Below are positions 14,901 to 27,400 of a DNA stretch of 64,000 bases, in pieces; position 1 is the first letter of the stretch; every line of letters starts with the position of its first letter. Source of the stretch: Puffinus mauretanicus. Taxonomy: Eukaryota > Chordata > Aves > Procellariiformes > Procellariidae. The DNA lies in NCBI GenBank assembly GCA_023333565.1, contig JAJKFH010002594.1, positions 682,001 to 746,000 on the forward strand, given 5' to 3'. The notes below the pieces were generated by a model, which saw only the letters and a program-made list of their open reading frames with translations, had not been told where the DNA came from and made no database searches. The translations under genes and the position numbers were made by a program.

Positions 14901-15423
14901 CTGAAGTATAAGTTTCAAAAAGACTAACAGTGTTTAGGAGGAATCAGTATCTTGGGAGGAAACATCCTATTGGAAGTGAATTGGAATCGGAGATGAAGCC
15001 AAGGTTTTCAATTGGCCATTAAAACAAATTGAAACTACTGCAAACCACACAGTGGAGATATAATAAAGTATGGTTGAGTGAGTGAGCAATTACATTTTAT
15101 ATCCCACATTGATGAAATGTTCTTGCAGTGTTATGCTAGAATGACTCCGTAGTAATCTATGATAATCTGTGGAGGTACCAGTTGCCTGGATAAATGTTCA
15201 TAAAGGAGCTTTGGTCAGTGTGGCCTATTTATTCATTACATGAAGCAAGCATTTCTGGAGTTGCCGAAGATACTAATGGTTAGGAGGAAAAGCCAAACCA
15301 TTCCGTTTTAGAAACGAGGTTAGAGAGAACACAGACAAAACAATTAAATTTTTAATAGTGGATTCTCCTGGGGCTCCTACTTCATTAAAGGTTTCTGGAC
15401 AGTTTGCCAGAACTTTCATAGAG
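2926..15423. other. Long unique stretch, gene desert
   Basis: About 12.5 kb of AT-rich DNA without a recognisable gene, RNA gene or transposon. The open frames (up to 97 codons) overlap, lie on both strands and carry no motif I recognise. Contents of note are a perfect small inverted repeat at 5491-5511, a purine-rich + strand between about 8770 and 9320, a short GA repeat near 11058-11072, and A-runs near 14208-14220. The stretch at 12940-13330 is less AT-rich and gives mildly protein-like frames, but none could be assigned. A very old repeat or conserved noncoding sequence could lie here unseen. Confidence 0.5.
5491..5511. repeat. Perfect 8-bp inverted repeat, 5-base loop
   Basis: AGTCCTAC at 5491-5498 is followed by CTCCC and then its exact reverse complement GTAGGACT at 5504-5511. 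It would form a small hairpin in single-stranded DNA or RNA. No T-run or gene lies next to it, so there is no reason to call it a terminator. It may be chance. Confidence 0.6.
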
Positions 15424-16062
15424 TCAGAGAATCACAGAATGGCTGAGGTTGGAAGGGACTTCTGAGGTCATCTGCTCCAACCTTCTTGCTCAAGCAGGGC
15501 CCCTGCTCAAGCACAGCCAGTTGCCCAGGACCATGTCCAGGTGGTTTTTTAATATCTCCAAGGATAGAGACTCCACAACATCTCTGGGCAACCTGTGACA
15601 GTGTTCGGTCACCCTCACAGTGAAAAAGTGTCTCCTCGTGTTCAGACAGAACCTCCTGTGTTTCAGTTTGAACCCATCGCCTCTGGTCTTGTCACTGGGC
15701 ACCACTGATAAGAGCCTGGCTCCCTCTCCTTCATTGCCTCCCATCAGGTATTTATACACATCGGCAAGATCCCCCCTGAGCCTTCGCTTCTCCAGGCTGA
15801 ACAGTCCCAGCTCTCTCAGCCTTTCCTCATTTGTCAGATGCTCCAGTCCCTTATCATCTTTGTGGCTGTTTGCTGGACTCTATCCAGTATGCCCATGTCT
15901 CTCTTGAACTGAGTAGCCCAGAACTGGCCACAGTACTCCAGGTGTGGCCTCACCAGCACTGAAAAAAGGGGAAGGACCATATCCCTCCACCTGCTGGTAA
16001 TGCTTTGCCTAAAGCAGCCCAGGATAGCCTTTGTCTTCTTTGCAGCAAGGGTACATTCTTTC
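15424..16062 (-). mobile_element. CR1 LINE, 5'-truncated, - strand, old copy
   Basis: The lower-coordinate end carries the reverse complement of a CR1 3' tail (TCAGAGAATCACAGAATGG at 15424-15442), followed by the usual CR1 3' sequence and then the C-terminal part of ORF2 read on the - strand. Homology fades around 16060, where the copy is truncated at its 5' end, as is typical of LINE insertion. It is a more diverged CR1 type than the copies at 37 and 51 kb. No target-site duplication is evident, which is normal for CR1. Confidence 0.9.
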
Positions 16063-16082
16063 TTATTTATCTCAATATTCAC
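15490..16082 (-). pseudogene. CR1 ORF2 C-terminal remnant, frame broken
   Basis: Two - strand open stretches (15834-16082 and 15490-15759) together cover the end of the CR1 protein, beyond the reverse transcriptase core. Diagnostic phrases are [15 protein letters not shown] in the first and LPRDVVESLSLEILKNHLD in the second. They lie in different frames and are separated by a stop-containing gap, so the reading frame is broken by indels between about 15760 and 15834. The first stretch runs about 20 bases past the edge where CR1 homology stops. There is no catalytic domain, and it is not a host gene. Confidence 0.85.
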
Positions 16083-18413
16083 AGCACTACTTTTCTACAG
16101 ACAATTCAAATTAGATTCTGCATCTCTGATGATAAATCCAGCATCAGTTGACTGTTTGTCACATGTAGGCTGCTCCTACTGAATGTTGGATATGATGGTA
16201 CATTAATCAGGAGTTTTTCCACTGTCCTTTTATGCATTTTTGTCCAAGATCCTGTCAACAGGAAAATGGAAAGTTGTTTTCATGGTACTGGAAGCATCTT
16301 CCAATGATCAGGATAGCATTCCATTGAGTGATCCTACAAACAAAAGTTGATTACCTGCTGAAAAGAGCATACAAAGATTTACACATTTTATATATATTCA
16401 ACAGTCTCAATGGTCAGATTATGCTCATTGTTGAATTAACTTTGTTTATAGTCAACAAGATTTTATTAGCAGAAGCAGATTAAGGCCAGTTCTGAGCAGT
16501 CTGTTTGATAATGTCACACCAACATTATTTAAATGAGAATTATTATCAGATTCTTTCAAGGACAGCATGACTGTTACGAATGGTGGTTGTCACAGTAAAA
16601 TCTAGGAGTAAAATAACTTTAAAATGCTTTGTCATGCCCTCATGTTTCTGTATCTTAAATCAGGATGCAAAGTCATTGGTGGTTCGGATTGCTGGAATAG
16701 AATTTTGGGACTCTCCTCCGCTGCTAGTAATGGCCATCTGGACTCAAGCTGCACACACACAAGAGCAAAGCATGCTTCCAGACTTGTTTCTTGGGCAGGG
16801 GCACTAGGCAAACCATGGATGTAGAGTGAAGACAAGATCAGCTGTCAGCATTGTGGAGCTCCTGTATCTTTTAGGAAAGGTTGACGTGTTGGACGGAGAC
16901 TGTGAAGTGAACTACTGCATTATAAGGGAGTAGAACTAACTATTGACAGAACAGAACTATTTGACAGAACTAAATATAAATCCAGTTTCCCTTAAAGTTG
17001 TGTTGTTTTTGCTAAACTAATTCAATTCAATGTTTTTAGGCTCTTCCACTCAAGACAAAAAGCATAATAAAGTTTTCTAATGAAGGAATATGTAGTTTGT
17101 TTTGTTTTAATGTCACTCTGATATTTTAAATCACCTCAAACTTGATACAGAATCCCTCCTTTTCAGTAAAGAAGAGACCACTGGTTTCTTTTAGAGATGT
17201 GAATTATCAATTCTTCTTCAAACACATTACATTTCTTTTAACTGCTCCCACTTTCTCATCTTCTTTTCAAAAATTCAAAACCAAATATGCTCTCATTCTT
17301 TGTTCTGAGGCTTCTCTAGCAAAAAGTGGATAAGAATAAACACATCATGATGCTGTTTTAGACAGAGTTCATTTATTTTGGAAGATAGAAAACAGCAGTG
17401 TATGCTTTAAGAATTATAGGACATATGCTTCTATTTGGAAAGCTTTATTTTTTAATTCATTTAAAAATAGCTGAAAAAAAAGTTGTTTTTTACTATCTAC
17501 TTCAACAAGACTTAAATATTTAATAATGGCTTTATTTAAAGGGGAATATTCTGGGTTTTAGTTTTAGTAAATTTTCAATTATGATTTCTTATTTTTGTTT
17601 ACGAAATTACGAACACAAAAATTACTACACCAAATGTTCAGAACTTCTGTCATTTTCTTTGCAATGTTTCATTTCATATGCAATTTTGAACCTGTTTTGT
17701 TTGCTGCTCAAAATCTAACAAAATCACATTAACTTAATTTCCCTTAAAATGCCCTGTACTGATATTCAGCGAATCCTTTGGAAACTAGAGGTTGAACAGG
17801 CAGGGAATACAGATCTGAACCGAGATCACATGTAGTGCCAAACCAGGCCTGAGAAAAGAGAGAGGAGGTTGGAGAGGACACAGATGAAGTCACACAGCTG
17901 AAGGGTTTTCTTTTGCGGCTGGTGGCTGTGACTAAATCCTGCCTAGATTGCAGCAACCATTTTAATTTTTTAGAAAATATTTTGAATTAAAGTAACATAA
18001 ATAGTCAGGTCTGAAGTCAGACATAACTTACCCTTCTTTATTTGTTACTCTTATCTGGCAGGCAGCATCTTTTGTGCCCAACTACAGACCATTTCTGTGA
18101 CAGTGGCCCAAGTACCTAGCGTTCCCCTTTCAGATCCCTCAGCTGCCATGTGCACACAGAGCATCTGAGTTCAGGCTTCTCCTTCCTTCCAGCCACCGCT
18201 ATCAGCACGATCATCTACAGAGAGCATCTGAATAGCAGATTTTATTGGTTTGCCATTATCAGGTCTGCCTCATTAGCTCTTCAAAGGTCCTGGAAAGCAA
18301 AGCTAGTATTATCCTCCTGCTGGCCAGGAACAAGATCCCTTCTCCACTGTCTTATCGCTTATTAGCTTATGTATAATTTAGAAACAACTCTACCAATTAA
18401 AATATCTCTTAAT

Positions 18414-18468
18414 GTGACAGTGATGTCATTCACAGTAGCTGGTAATATAGTTGTCATGGTAACAAAGG
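18414..18468. promoter_or_regulatory. Possible RFX X-box, SOX and CRE-like cluster
   Basis: GTTGTCATGGTAAC at 18450-18463 matches the palindromic RFX X-box pattern (GTNRCC, spacer, RGYAAC) with one mismatch in the left half. AACAAAGG at 18461-18468 overlaps it and matches the SOX consensus AACAAWG. TGATGTCA at 18421-18428, about 20 bases upstream, is one base from the CRE palindrome TGACGTCA. Three motifs within 55 bases are suggestive of an enhancer element, but short motifs arise by chance in 64 kb and no conservation data are available here. Confidence 0.25.
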
Positions 18469-19995
18469 AATTGTAAGCATTGATTTTTTACTTCTATGCT
18501 TATCAACCAATGAAAACCATACTTTCCAGTCCCGAATATCCAAAGGTAAATGCCTGAACTCATAAAAATCCTAGCTGTCAAAAATCTGAAACATCTGAGC
18601 CCTCACTGTCCTCTGAAAAGACACCTTTACTCTGATTTCTAAAAGTCAGTGCAGAAATTCACAAAATTGTCTCAGCTGCAGACTGCATCTTTGGTTACCA
18701 CTGATACAGGAGTCTTTGGAAGACAAAGAATACATAGAAAAATAACCGTTATAATTTTGCATACTTTTAAAATTTGAATTCCTTGGTATTTTTGTAAGCA
18801 ATTTCACCAATCCTATTTGTGCACCAACTGCAAGGTGTGCTTTGGAAAATAAGGAATGAAAGAGACAGCTTTTATAATCATGTCCAGTTATGGACCTAAG
18901 ACATGGCATAAGAGATTATATTTTGGTTTATGGTGTCTTTCCAGCCAAAACTAGTGCAGGGACTAAAGTGGATTGATTTGGGACTTGATTATAACACATT
19001 TGCTTAATCCTATATTATACTATGAAAAACTTGAGTCTTCTAAAATAAAAGACTAAAACCGTCAAAATTACAGTGTGACCTAGGAGGACGAGGAACAGAT
19101 TAAAAAAAAAAAAAAGGGAAATTTATTTTCAAATGAATAAAAACTTGATGTCATTACAAATCCAAACTCCATCTTTCATAGTCATGACTATATTTTCAGA
19201 TACAAAGCATCCAAGTTCTGAAATGGCTTGTGATTTATGTAGTCAATTGAAACTACTGAGCATACTGATTGAATATGAAACAGTGAAAGAATTTGCTTAC
19301 TTAGACCAAATTTCATTCCACTTACGAATACGAAATTTCAAAACTATCCTACTGAAAATCCTGTGATCTTTAAGAAATAACAGTAGATGCCCTGGTGTTT
19401 GAAAGTGTCATCAGCACTCAATGCCTTTAGAAATTTGGTCACAAATTTATTTTCCTGTGAATACAAACCAAGTATGTATGGCTATCACCCCTGCTTTCAT
19501 CTCATCTCTGTTACTTCAGTTTCTGAAATTATATCCAGGAAGCCATCAAAAGATGTACTTTAAGTTCATTTAAAAATTGGAGATAAAATGTATTCAGTTG
19601 CTTGGTAAAAATCAGCATTTCTAGAGGAAGTTTAGAAACAGGTTTCAGCATAGAGGTATTATATGATGTACAATGCCTTTCTGACCACAGTGACAACATC
19701 ATAAATTGTTAATGATGGTATCTAAAATTATTCTAATTAATGATCTAATCTGAAGTAATTCAGTCCTTAAATCATTTTCATGTGTCAGCCGGTAAAGCTA
19801 AGCAGGGGTTATAGTTCTTATTGTGAGGAAACTTTGTTTCTCCTCATATTCTGCACAGTTCTTTAGCCTAAAAATTTTCCCCGGGCATCTTGGTAGTTGG
19901 AGAAATAATAGCTATGTATTAAATTCAGAAATTAAATGTCACTCACCTTGCAATAAAAATGTGCTAAATTACCCAAAGTTTCTGTACTGTTTATG

Positions 19996-20021
19996 AATCA
20001 ATCAATCAATAAATAAATAAA
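19996..20021. repeat. (AATC)n(AATA)n microsatellite
   Basis: Three AATC units run into AATA units in an AT-rich background. It is a compound tetranucleotide microsatellite with no evident function. Confidence 0.8.
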
Positions 20022-20737
20022 GCTAATTACTGTCAGAGGAGCTTGCCACTATTTATTTGATCTTTGAAGTAACAGACACAGGAGTCATTAATGTAGATCT
20101 AAGAATTTATTTTTGATTTTTCTGCTGTGCAATGTGAATGCATTCTTTAGTTATTCGTATTCAAAGGCATACATACATTTCCTAAAGGCCATAAACAATC
20201 TAAGAAGTCCTTATTCAGTGTGTTTGGATTTTTTTTTTTCTGAATGTGTTTTAATACAGTTTTCTGATAACAAACCAGTAGTATTTTTGTTGAATAATTA
20301 ACATTATAAAAGCAAACTGCAATTTAGGAAAAATTACTTCCACTGGTTGTACTGTAGATCAAGTTTCAGAAAGGTCTGAGAAAATTTTATCAAATATTAC
20401 TCTGTAATTATTTTCCAGACACAGTGGAGGTTTTTTAAGAATTCTTTAAGGATCCATTGAAAGAAATATTCCTTTCATTACATAGAACAGCAATTTGTAT
20501 ATTGGTGTTAATTCCTCCAGAAAAATCTTTTCATAATGAAAAAATCTTTCTAATTTGTATCTGTAGAGAAAGTTAGGTTTTTATAGAAAAAAGGGGACTT
20601 TCTCGCAACATGTGGGCACAGAGTTCTACCATGAAAATAGTTCCCTCTGTGAATAAAACCGCATACAAGGAACTTACAGAGTACTTGCACAATGACTTAG
20701 TTTTAGCCCTTAATCTCCACTTGTAGAAGAAGAATTT

Positions 20738-20970
20738 TTTTTTTCACTCCTGAGGTAGCGAAACATTGGAATAGGTGCCCAGAGAAGTTCTGGAACCCCC
20801 ATCCTTGGACATCTTCAAAACTCGAGGCCCTGAGCAACTTGACCTAATGCTGCAGTTGCATCTAACTTCATGGCTGGTCTTGTGGCCAGCTGGGACCTTA
20901 GAACTTGGACCTTGGAGTTGGACCATGTAACTTCTGGAAATCCCATCCAACCTAAATTATTATATGGTTT
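20738..20970 (+). mobile_element. CR1 LINE 3' end, + strand
   Basis: The sequence follows the last part of CR1 in + orientation. It starts around the run TTTTTCACTCCTGAGG, continues through phrases such as 'gcccagagaagttctgga' and 'aaaactcgaggccctgagca', and ends in a degenerate tail near 20955-20970. It covers only the last coding bases and the 3' untranslated region. It is clearly diverged and 5'-truncated. Confidence 0.85.
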
Positions 20971-21240
20971 GATTGCAAATTTTAGGTAGAATCTCAGCCT
21001 TGCTCTGGGTGTGTTTCAGTTTTTAAGAAAAGGTAGTTCTGCAAAACTTTTTTTCTAATTGTATCTCTTTTTTTGATGCTGCTACTAGGGTCTGTGCTTA
21101 CTGCTCAATGGACTTCTATGTGTGCCTTGCACGTGTTTAGTCTCTATCCAGATGTTTAACTGACAGCAGGGCTGATTAAGTCTTGACAAAGTAGAATTTG
21201 AGACAGTGTCTTATATCTTGAACCAGCTTTCTGACACATT

Positions 21241-21300
21241 ATCATAGAATCATAGAATCATAGAATGGTTTGGGTTGGAAGGGACCTTTAAAAGTCATCT
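21241..21300 (-). mobile_element. Very short CR1 3' end, - strand
   Basis: Three copies of the tail unit ATCATAGA, then GGTTTGGGTTGGAAGGGACC, are the reverse complement of a CR1 terminus. Homology ends near 21300, so the insertion is only about 60 bp. It faces the + strand CR1 end 270 bp to the left, tail to tail. Confidence 0.85.
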
Positions 21301-22685
21301 GACATTAAACACATACTAATCAAAAGCTATCTATCTAGTACTAGCACCCACCTACTCAATACAAATGTCACTCTTAAGGGACATTTTATACACAACTTTT
21401 TTAATACACAAAACTTTCCATATTAAGTTTTATAGCAAGTAAACTCACAAAACTGTAATAGAACATATGTGCCCTGTGAGGATCCAAGAAAATAATTGAC
21501 TTTGCTCTGTGGGTAAAAGCACGCAAGGGCTTAGCATCAGCTCAGGATTATATTACCAGCTGAAAGACGTAAACAGGGACTCAGCCAGTAGCAATGGGTA
21601 GTTGCAAATGCCTAGCGAATGCAGCATTAGAGAAATGGAATCCTTCTGGGTTCAATAGCTATAAAATCAAAAAACAACAGCACCCACACTCATTAGGGCT
21701 GTTGTCTTTAGCTGGGGACTTTCCATGATATAAAACAGATAACAAGAATCTTTAAAAGACAGTTGAAACTGTTCCAAGTCTCGATTATTCCGTGTTTCTG
21801 AGAAGTCTAAATCAACTTAAGAAAGCAGAGTGTATAGGATTTTTTCTTAAAACAAAAGGGTTTTTTTTTCTCAGACCAGAAGTGCCCCCAGGAATCACCT
21901 TTCCTAAACTAAAACAGTGTGTTTCGCTTAATCATTCTGACCTTTTACAGATTTAGTTTCTACTTACATACATTGTACTTCAAAGACTTTTCCATGCTTG
22001 GGCTGATACAGTGGAGACCTGCCTGGCATGTCCCCTGTATGCAACTAAGATTAACAGAATCGTGAAAAGTTTGGTTTCATTAGTGGGAACAAAATAAGGG
22101 CATCATGCAGATCCTTGCTATAAATTTTACTACCTGTTTTGAGTACCACAGTGGTTCTAAAACTGTCATATGCCAAATGGTTACTTGCCTAAATTATCCC
22201 GAATAAGATTTGCTGGAATTCCTACTGCAAAATATGGGGAAACATTCAATTCAAAGTAGATTTTCTAAAATCTGGGTTATTTTCAGAATAATTTTGCATC
22301 TACTGTTGTCTTTTAAAAAGTCTCTTATTTAGAATGGAAAGAAGAGGCAATGTTGTGTCATCAGTGGAGTCATCAGATTCTTTAATAGATACATTTGAAG
22401 TGAAAAGCAAATACTTTGGGAATCATTAGCTACAAGAACCAAATAATATTTTTCCCTCACTGATAACCACAGTTGTACTTAGCAGGTATCTTTCTCTAAC
22501 CCAAAATGAACATTAAAGAAAACTCTTTAGAAAAGAATTTAAACTATTCTGCAGATATTTTTGTATTGCTATAGCCTAATTCTTGCAATTAAGTATTAAT
22601 TAAACACTTCAGTTACGTGTGCTCAGAGATCTAAAAGGAAATCTAATACCAAAGATTTTTGCAGCTTTTCAAGTGTAACTACATG

Positions 22686-23021
22686 TTAAACATCCAGGAT
22701 TACTTCAACTGAAGAAATTTTTGGTATTTTTAACTCTCCCAGATCATCAAGTCACTCCTGGACCATTCCTTTCAGATATGTGTCCAATGTGCCCCAGTTT
22801 TCCAAGCTTCTCTTTTGCACAAATCTTCTAAGATGCCTTAACTGGACAACAGGGAGTTCAATTTCACTGTCCTAGAGCTCTGTCATCAGCATGTCAACAG
22901 CGGTTCTCTGGCCAGCTGCTATCAGGTTGAACATGTCATGACTGAGCTCTGCCAGCCTTGCCTCAGATAATTTAACATCTTTCCTCCACCTAACTGCTAA
23001 TCTTTGAAAGAATAATTTGGC
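22686..23021 (-). pseudogene. Unassigned protein-like frame with two stops
   Basis: Read on the - strand from 23021 to a TAA at 22686-22688, one frame runs 112 codons with only two internal stops, a TAG at about codon 50 and a TGA at about codon 90. Both could come from single substitutions (for example GAG to TAG and CGA to TGA). The translation is unlike the surrounding chance frames. It is rich in charged and helical residues, with phrases such as AELSHDMFNLIAAG, LPVVQLRHLRRFVQK and ENWGTLDTYLKGMVQE. The frame holds across 336 bases with no indel. It could be a processed pseudogene fragment, an exon of a decayed gene or an old transposon protein. I do not recognise the family, and no poly(A) tail or clear splice sites were identified. 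No function is assigned. Confidence 0.35.
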
Positions 23022-24322
23022 TCAATATGACCAAAATTACTTAAACTATTATGGCTGGCTTGCTGACAGACAGCATAATAGCACAAACATATTTCCCTTA
23101 TGAAAACAGGCCAAAACCAGATTAAAATTCTATTTCCTTTGACAGAGATTTTTATCTTATTCTGCAGTTATTGGTATCAGGACTGTGTCATTTGAATCAT
23201 CATGATTCAATAACTTTGAATTATGGAACATCAACAAGGGGTATATCTCATAAAAGAACATGTCTTCGTAGATTTAGCTGCAGGTGACTTCTGGAAAAAA
23301 GAATGACCCACTGAACTAATAATTTCTCATGCTGAAAAACCTTTGGCATATAAATAGCTTAAAAAAAATTATTGGTGTTGGAATGTATTATTCTAAGTAT
23401 ATACGCAACGTTAAATGCAAAACTCATCACAGTGATTGAAAGTAGCAAGTACTGGCTTTTTACATATACACATTGCTTATTTCTGAATTTGGATGTTCGC
23501 TGTCTGCATGTAATTAGTTGGTCACATGAGCAAGAAACATCTGGCATATGATCCAATGAGATTATGCAAAATAGTTTGGATTAAAATAACATTTAAATGA
23601 GGTTGAGCTATTCAGCATTAAAAAATGCTGGGGACAGCTTGTTACAGAAAGTGCACTGAGTAACCTTCACAGGTTACTTCCCACTGAGCCTGACAGCTCC
23701 TGGGACAAGATTTATCCAGGCTCATCAAAAAATGTCTGGACATCCTTTATTTTTGCTTGCATATAGGAGAGAAGATGGGGGAAACAAGGAAATAAGGTAG
23801 TAGAGAGCGTCTATGCAGGTAGCACTCTCTCACAAAAGGACCTATTTCTTTTCCAAGCAATGCAAAGAAGCAAAAGCATCCTAGGTTAAAGGAATATCTA
23901 CACTCAGGTTGAGCCTTTCCAAATGGGAGTGGATTCTGTCACAGCCTCAGACAGAAAGCTAATTTCACTAATTTGTAATAAACTATATTATTTTGGCACT
24001 AAATCTCAGGTGTTTTAAAAGTTAAGAGATTTTATGTATAGACATACACACTTTCAAGGAATTCAAGAGAATATTAAACTGCCTGGAAAAAGCCAGGAGC
24101 TGAGGGGATTTACACCTTTTTATCCATATTCTTAATTGCAGAAGCGTATTTAAACTAGTATGAAATATGAGAGTAGCATGCAAACATACCTTACGTGGAT
24201 TGTGTTTATCAGACTACTAACATAAAAATTCAGTATGCATGACTGAGACAGAAGGGAAATTTTTTTTTCCCGTATGAAATAAAGTTTTTGACTTTGAAAA
24301 GGAGGACAATAAAATAGAAAAA

Positions 24323-24416
24323 TGGTGCTACAGTTCTGTCTGGTGCTACAGTTAGGCTTACTGGCTGTTTTATTTGAAATCCAATTTAATTTATAGTACA
24401 TTTTAATTTATAGTAC
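24323..24416. repeat. Two neighbouring short direct duplications
   Basis: TGGTGCTACAGTT occurs at 24323-24335 and again at 24341-24353. About 30 bases further, TTTAATTTATAGTAC occurs at 24385-24399 and again at 24402-24416. Each pair is an exact direct repeat with a gap of a few bases. This looks like replication slippage or microhomology repair. Confidence 0.7.
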
Positions 24417-27400
24417 TGCGGCAGATAATGCATAGGTCTATGATAAAGTCAGTGATTCTGGCAACAGGTTTCTGAGTTTGAATACCTGCTAGTTTGCATT
24501 TCAATTACAACTGAATTACAGACAACGTAAACTGACAAATCCGTAAAGTTAATTTTGTTTTGGCATATTGTTTACAGCAGTGGTAACAAAGTTGTTAGGG
24601 AAGATTGTGAGGCTATTGCACTTCAATCGTAATATTACTTTTAAATAATAGTATTAAAGGAGAGAAAGATACTAAAAAAAGAAGAAAAAAATGTTTTCTT
24701 TAAACCTTATGTACTGTACACAACAGACTGAGTGGGAAAGGGAGGTATAGATGGATTTCTTAGCACATCTGAAGGAAAACACTGGCTGGAGGAAAATTCA
24801 GTATACATTCACTTTGCCTGCCTACAGGGCCAAACAGCTCATTCTGCTTGTGGGCAGGCCAGTGAGAGAAAAAAAACCATCATTTTTTCACAGGTTACTT
24901 ATATGTCCTATAAGCTTACTTTAGTTAAAGAGAAAACATGTTGTAGGGGAAGAACATTTTGACTCCTGGGTTAAGAAAACTAACCATAAATAATCTGCTA
25001 TAGAGGATAAAATGATTATGTGCTCCTCACTGTCGTTTTTCTTCTAAATTTCTTGAGGAACTGACATAGAGTAAATCTGTATCAAAGTTATTGAAGCTCA
25101 CTGCTCTTTTTTTATTCATTCCTGCTACATAAGTACACTTTGAGTAAAGAAATATGGGAGTGTTTTATTTCTTTAGATTTTAGAATTGATTACAGTGCTC
25201 TTCAGATATACCAGATTTATGGCTGTGAAGCCTAAAATCCTCATTTTATTCACTTTACAGTCCCAGTATCAGAAACATCAAGAGATGCCTCCGCATTATT
25301 TTTCCTAGAAGTGACCTAGAGGAACATGTTTAATGGAAGAAAAAAATAATAGATCAGTCTTTGCGTTCATGCAGTTCATGTGTATACTTGAAGTAACACA
25401 TCTCTAGCTTGGGAAATATAAAATATTTAGTATAAGTAGTCCTGAGTCGTTTTCAGTCCCCAGAAGTGAGAAGCACTGCAAATAAATACCAGGTAGATCA
25501 TCCTAAGAAAGTTTCCATTCAAGACATGCAGTATAGTGTAAAATATCCTAGAGATGGTTATTTAGGATTCAGCACTTCAGAGTTAAAAATGTCTTATTGC
25601 TAATTCAAAAATATAATCTATTTGAATCTGTGATTTTTTGTTTTTTGTTTTGGTTTTGTTTTGGTTCTCTGATTCTATAGAGGGAAGACAAAGGCATTAC
25701 TGGACAGGGAAGTGATGGGTAGGGTACTTAATTTAAACTACTTAGCTCATCTCTTATAATTCTAAGCAATCATCCTTCATCTGTGTGTGCCTGACTGATA
25801 TTCAACATTCTGAACCCAAGTAATACTAACTGACCAACGGTATCCAATGATATCCAGCTGATACCACGGACCACCAAACAGAGATGATTCATCTATCTGG
25901 TCTGCATGTCAAAGGTTGATCATCTTTGCTTCTTTGAGAATTGTGGTGTCTCAAAATAAATGACTGTAACTGTTTAGCTGGATTTCTTTTCTTTGCCATA
26001 TACTGTTTTAAATGTGTTTGAAGAAAATAACATATGCAATGTTGAGGTAGAATGGAAATAAAGAGAATCTGTACAGGAAAATAGCTTCACTTATCACTGA
26101 AATGTGCCTTTAGAAATGTGACATAGGGAGAAAAAGTTGCTATCTAGCAGAGTTTAGCTCTGGTAGATAAAAAACCGAAGTGTAATTTTAGAACAGTGTC
26201 AACGAAGAAAATTATTATTGAGAGTTTTCAGAATTAATTTCCTAAAATGTGAGGTGGATAGAAAACAGACATTTTAAAAAGGCCTTGAAAATTCATGCTC
26301 AGCCATTGTTCAATCCCGAAGAAATCTTAGCTCTATACACACTTTGTCTTTGCCTATATGGTTTCCTATAAATGTGTAGCTTGCTGTTCAGCATGAACAG
26401 AAACACTCTGACTTTACAAGGCCTAATAATCTCACATTTTATCTTATTTTTGGGAAAACTGGGATTCTTCTTTCAGCTACTTGCTATGAGAGGTTTGAAC
26501 ATGAAAGTCTGCTCTGGAAAGGTCAACAGCTCAGTCTCCACACAAAAGATGTGTATTTCTCCCTGTCTTTTAAAAATATATATGCCTCCTCAGCTTTCAA
26601 AAGGTGAGATACTGAAAAGTGGTCATAAAATACAGATCAAGAATTTACCCACAGGAATGAATTATCAAGTCATTCAAAACCAGGCTGAATTTGAGACCAG
26701 AAAAATAGTGAAGTATGTTGAAAATTTGTATAGTGAATTATTCATCATGTCTAGGAGAAAAAATTGTCTCTCTCATGACAGTATTAGAGTAATAAGATTG
26801 CCAGTGTATCTCAAAGTCAGTTTACAAGCATCTGATTTTAAAAGTCTTCCATATTAATGTTGAAGGATATATGAATTAGGGTTGTTAATTCAGACATGTC
26901 AGGAAGCTTACTCAGAAGTCCTCACCTTTTCTGGCCCAGCGGCACCTGTAGCGAACCAGTATGACACTTGTACATCATGCTTTGTGCTTCTCAACAAGCC
27001 AAAGAAAGAAGTGAAGTGGGAAGTGAAAAGTAAGACTGTGAGCAATACCAGAAAGTCTTGCAAGCAGCCTACTAAGTTTCAGCCACAGGTCGGGGACCAC
27101 GGGCTTGGAATTTAGGGGCATGAAAATTTCATGCATCAGTGCTTACCTACTTTTGTAACAGGTGCTAAATAAATCCCAACAGAGATAATTTGATTTCTGA
27201 GAAAACATATAAAATCACACAACTAAATAAAAAATTTCAATTTATTAAGACTGGCTCTGCTTTCCCTCCATTTTGAATGGTTTTCCTTTTATTCCATTTA
27301 AATTCCTTGCCCTGCCTTTTCATTTTACTGTTATCTGTTGCTATTTAGAAGATAAAAGAAGCTGACTAATCCTTAATATATATTTTATAATTGTTTCTAT

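Larger units (their letters stand above)
16063..20737. other. Unique AT-rich DNA with possible regulatory patch
   Basis: No gene or transposon is recognised. The open frames are short and unassigned. The part from about 18040 to 18470 is less AT-rich and contains a cluster of transcription-factor-like motifs, annotated separately. Simple repeats are an A-run near 19101-19114 and the AATC/AATA tract at 19996-20021. Everything else looks like ordinary avian noncoding DNA. Confidence 0.5.

Noticed and set aside
26372..26857. 161-codon + strand open frame
   Set aside because: Longest frame outside CR1, but AT-rich in codon use, without recognisable motif, signal or splice context; likely chance.
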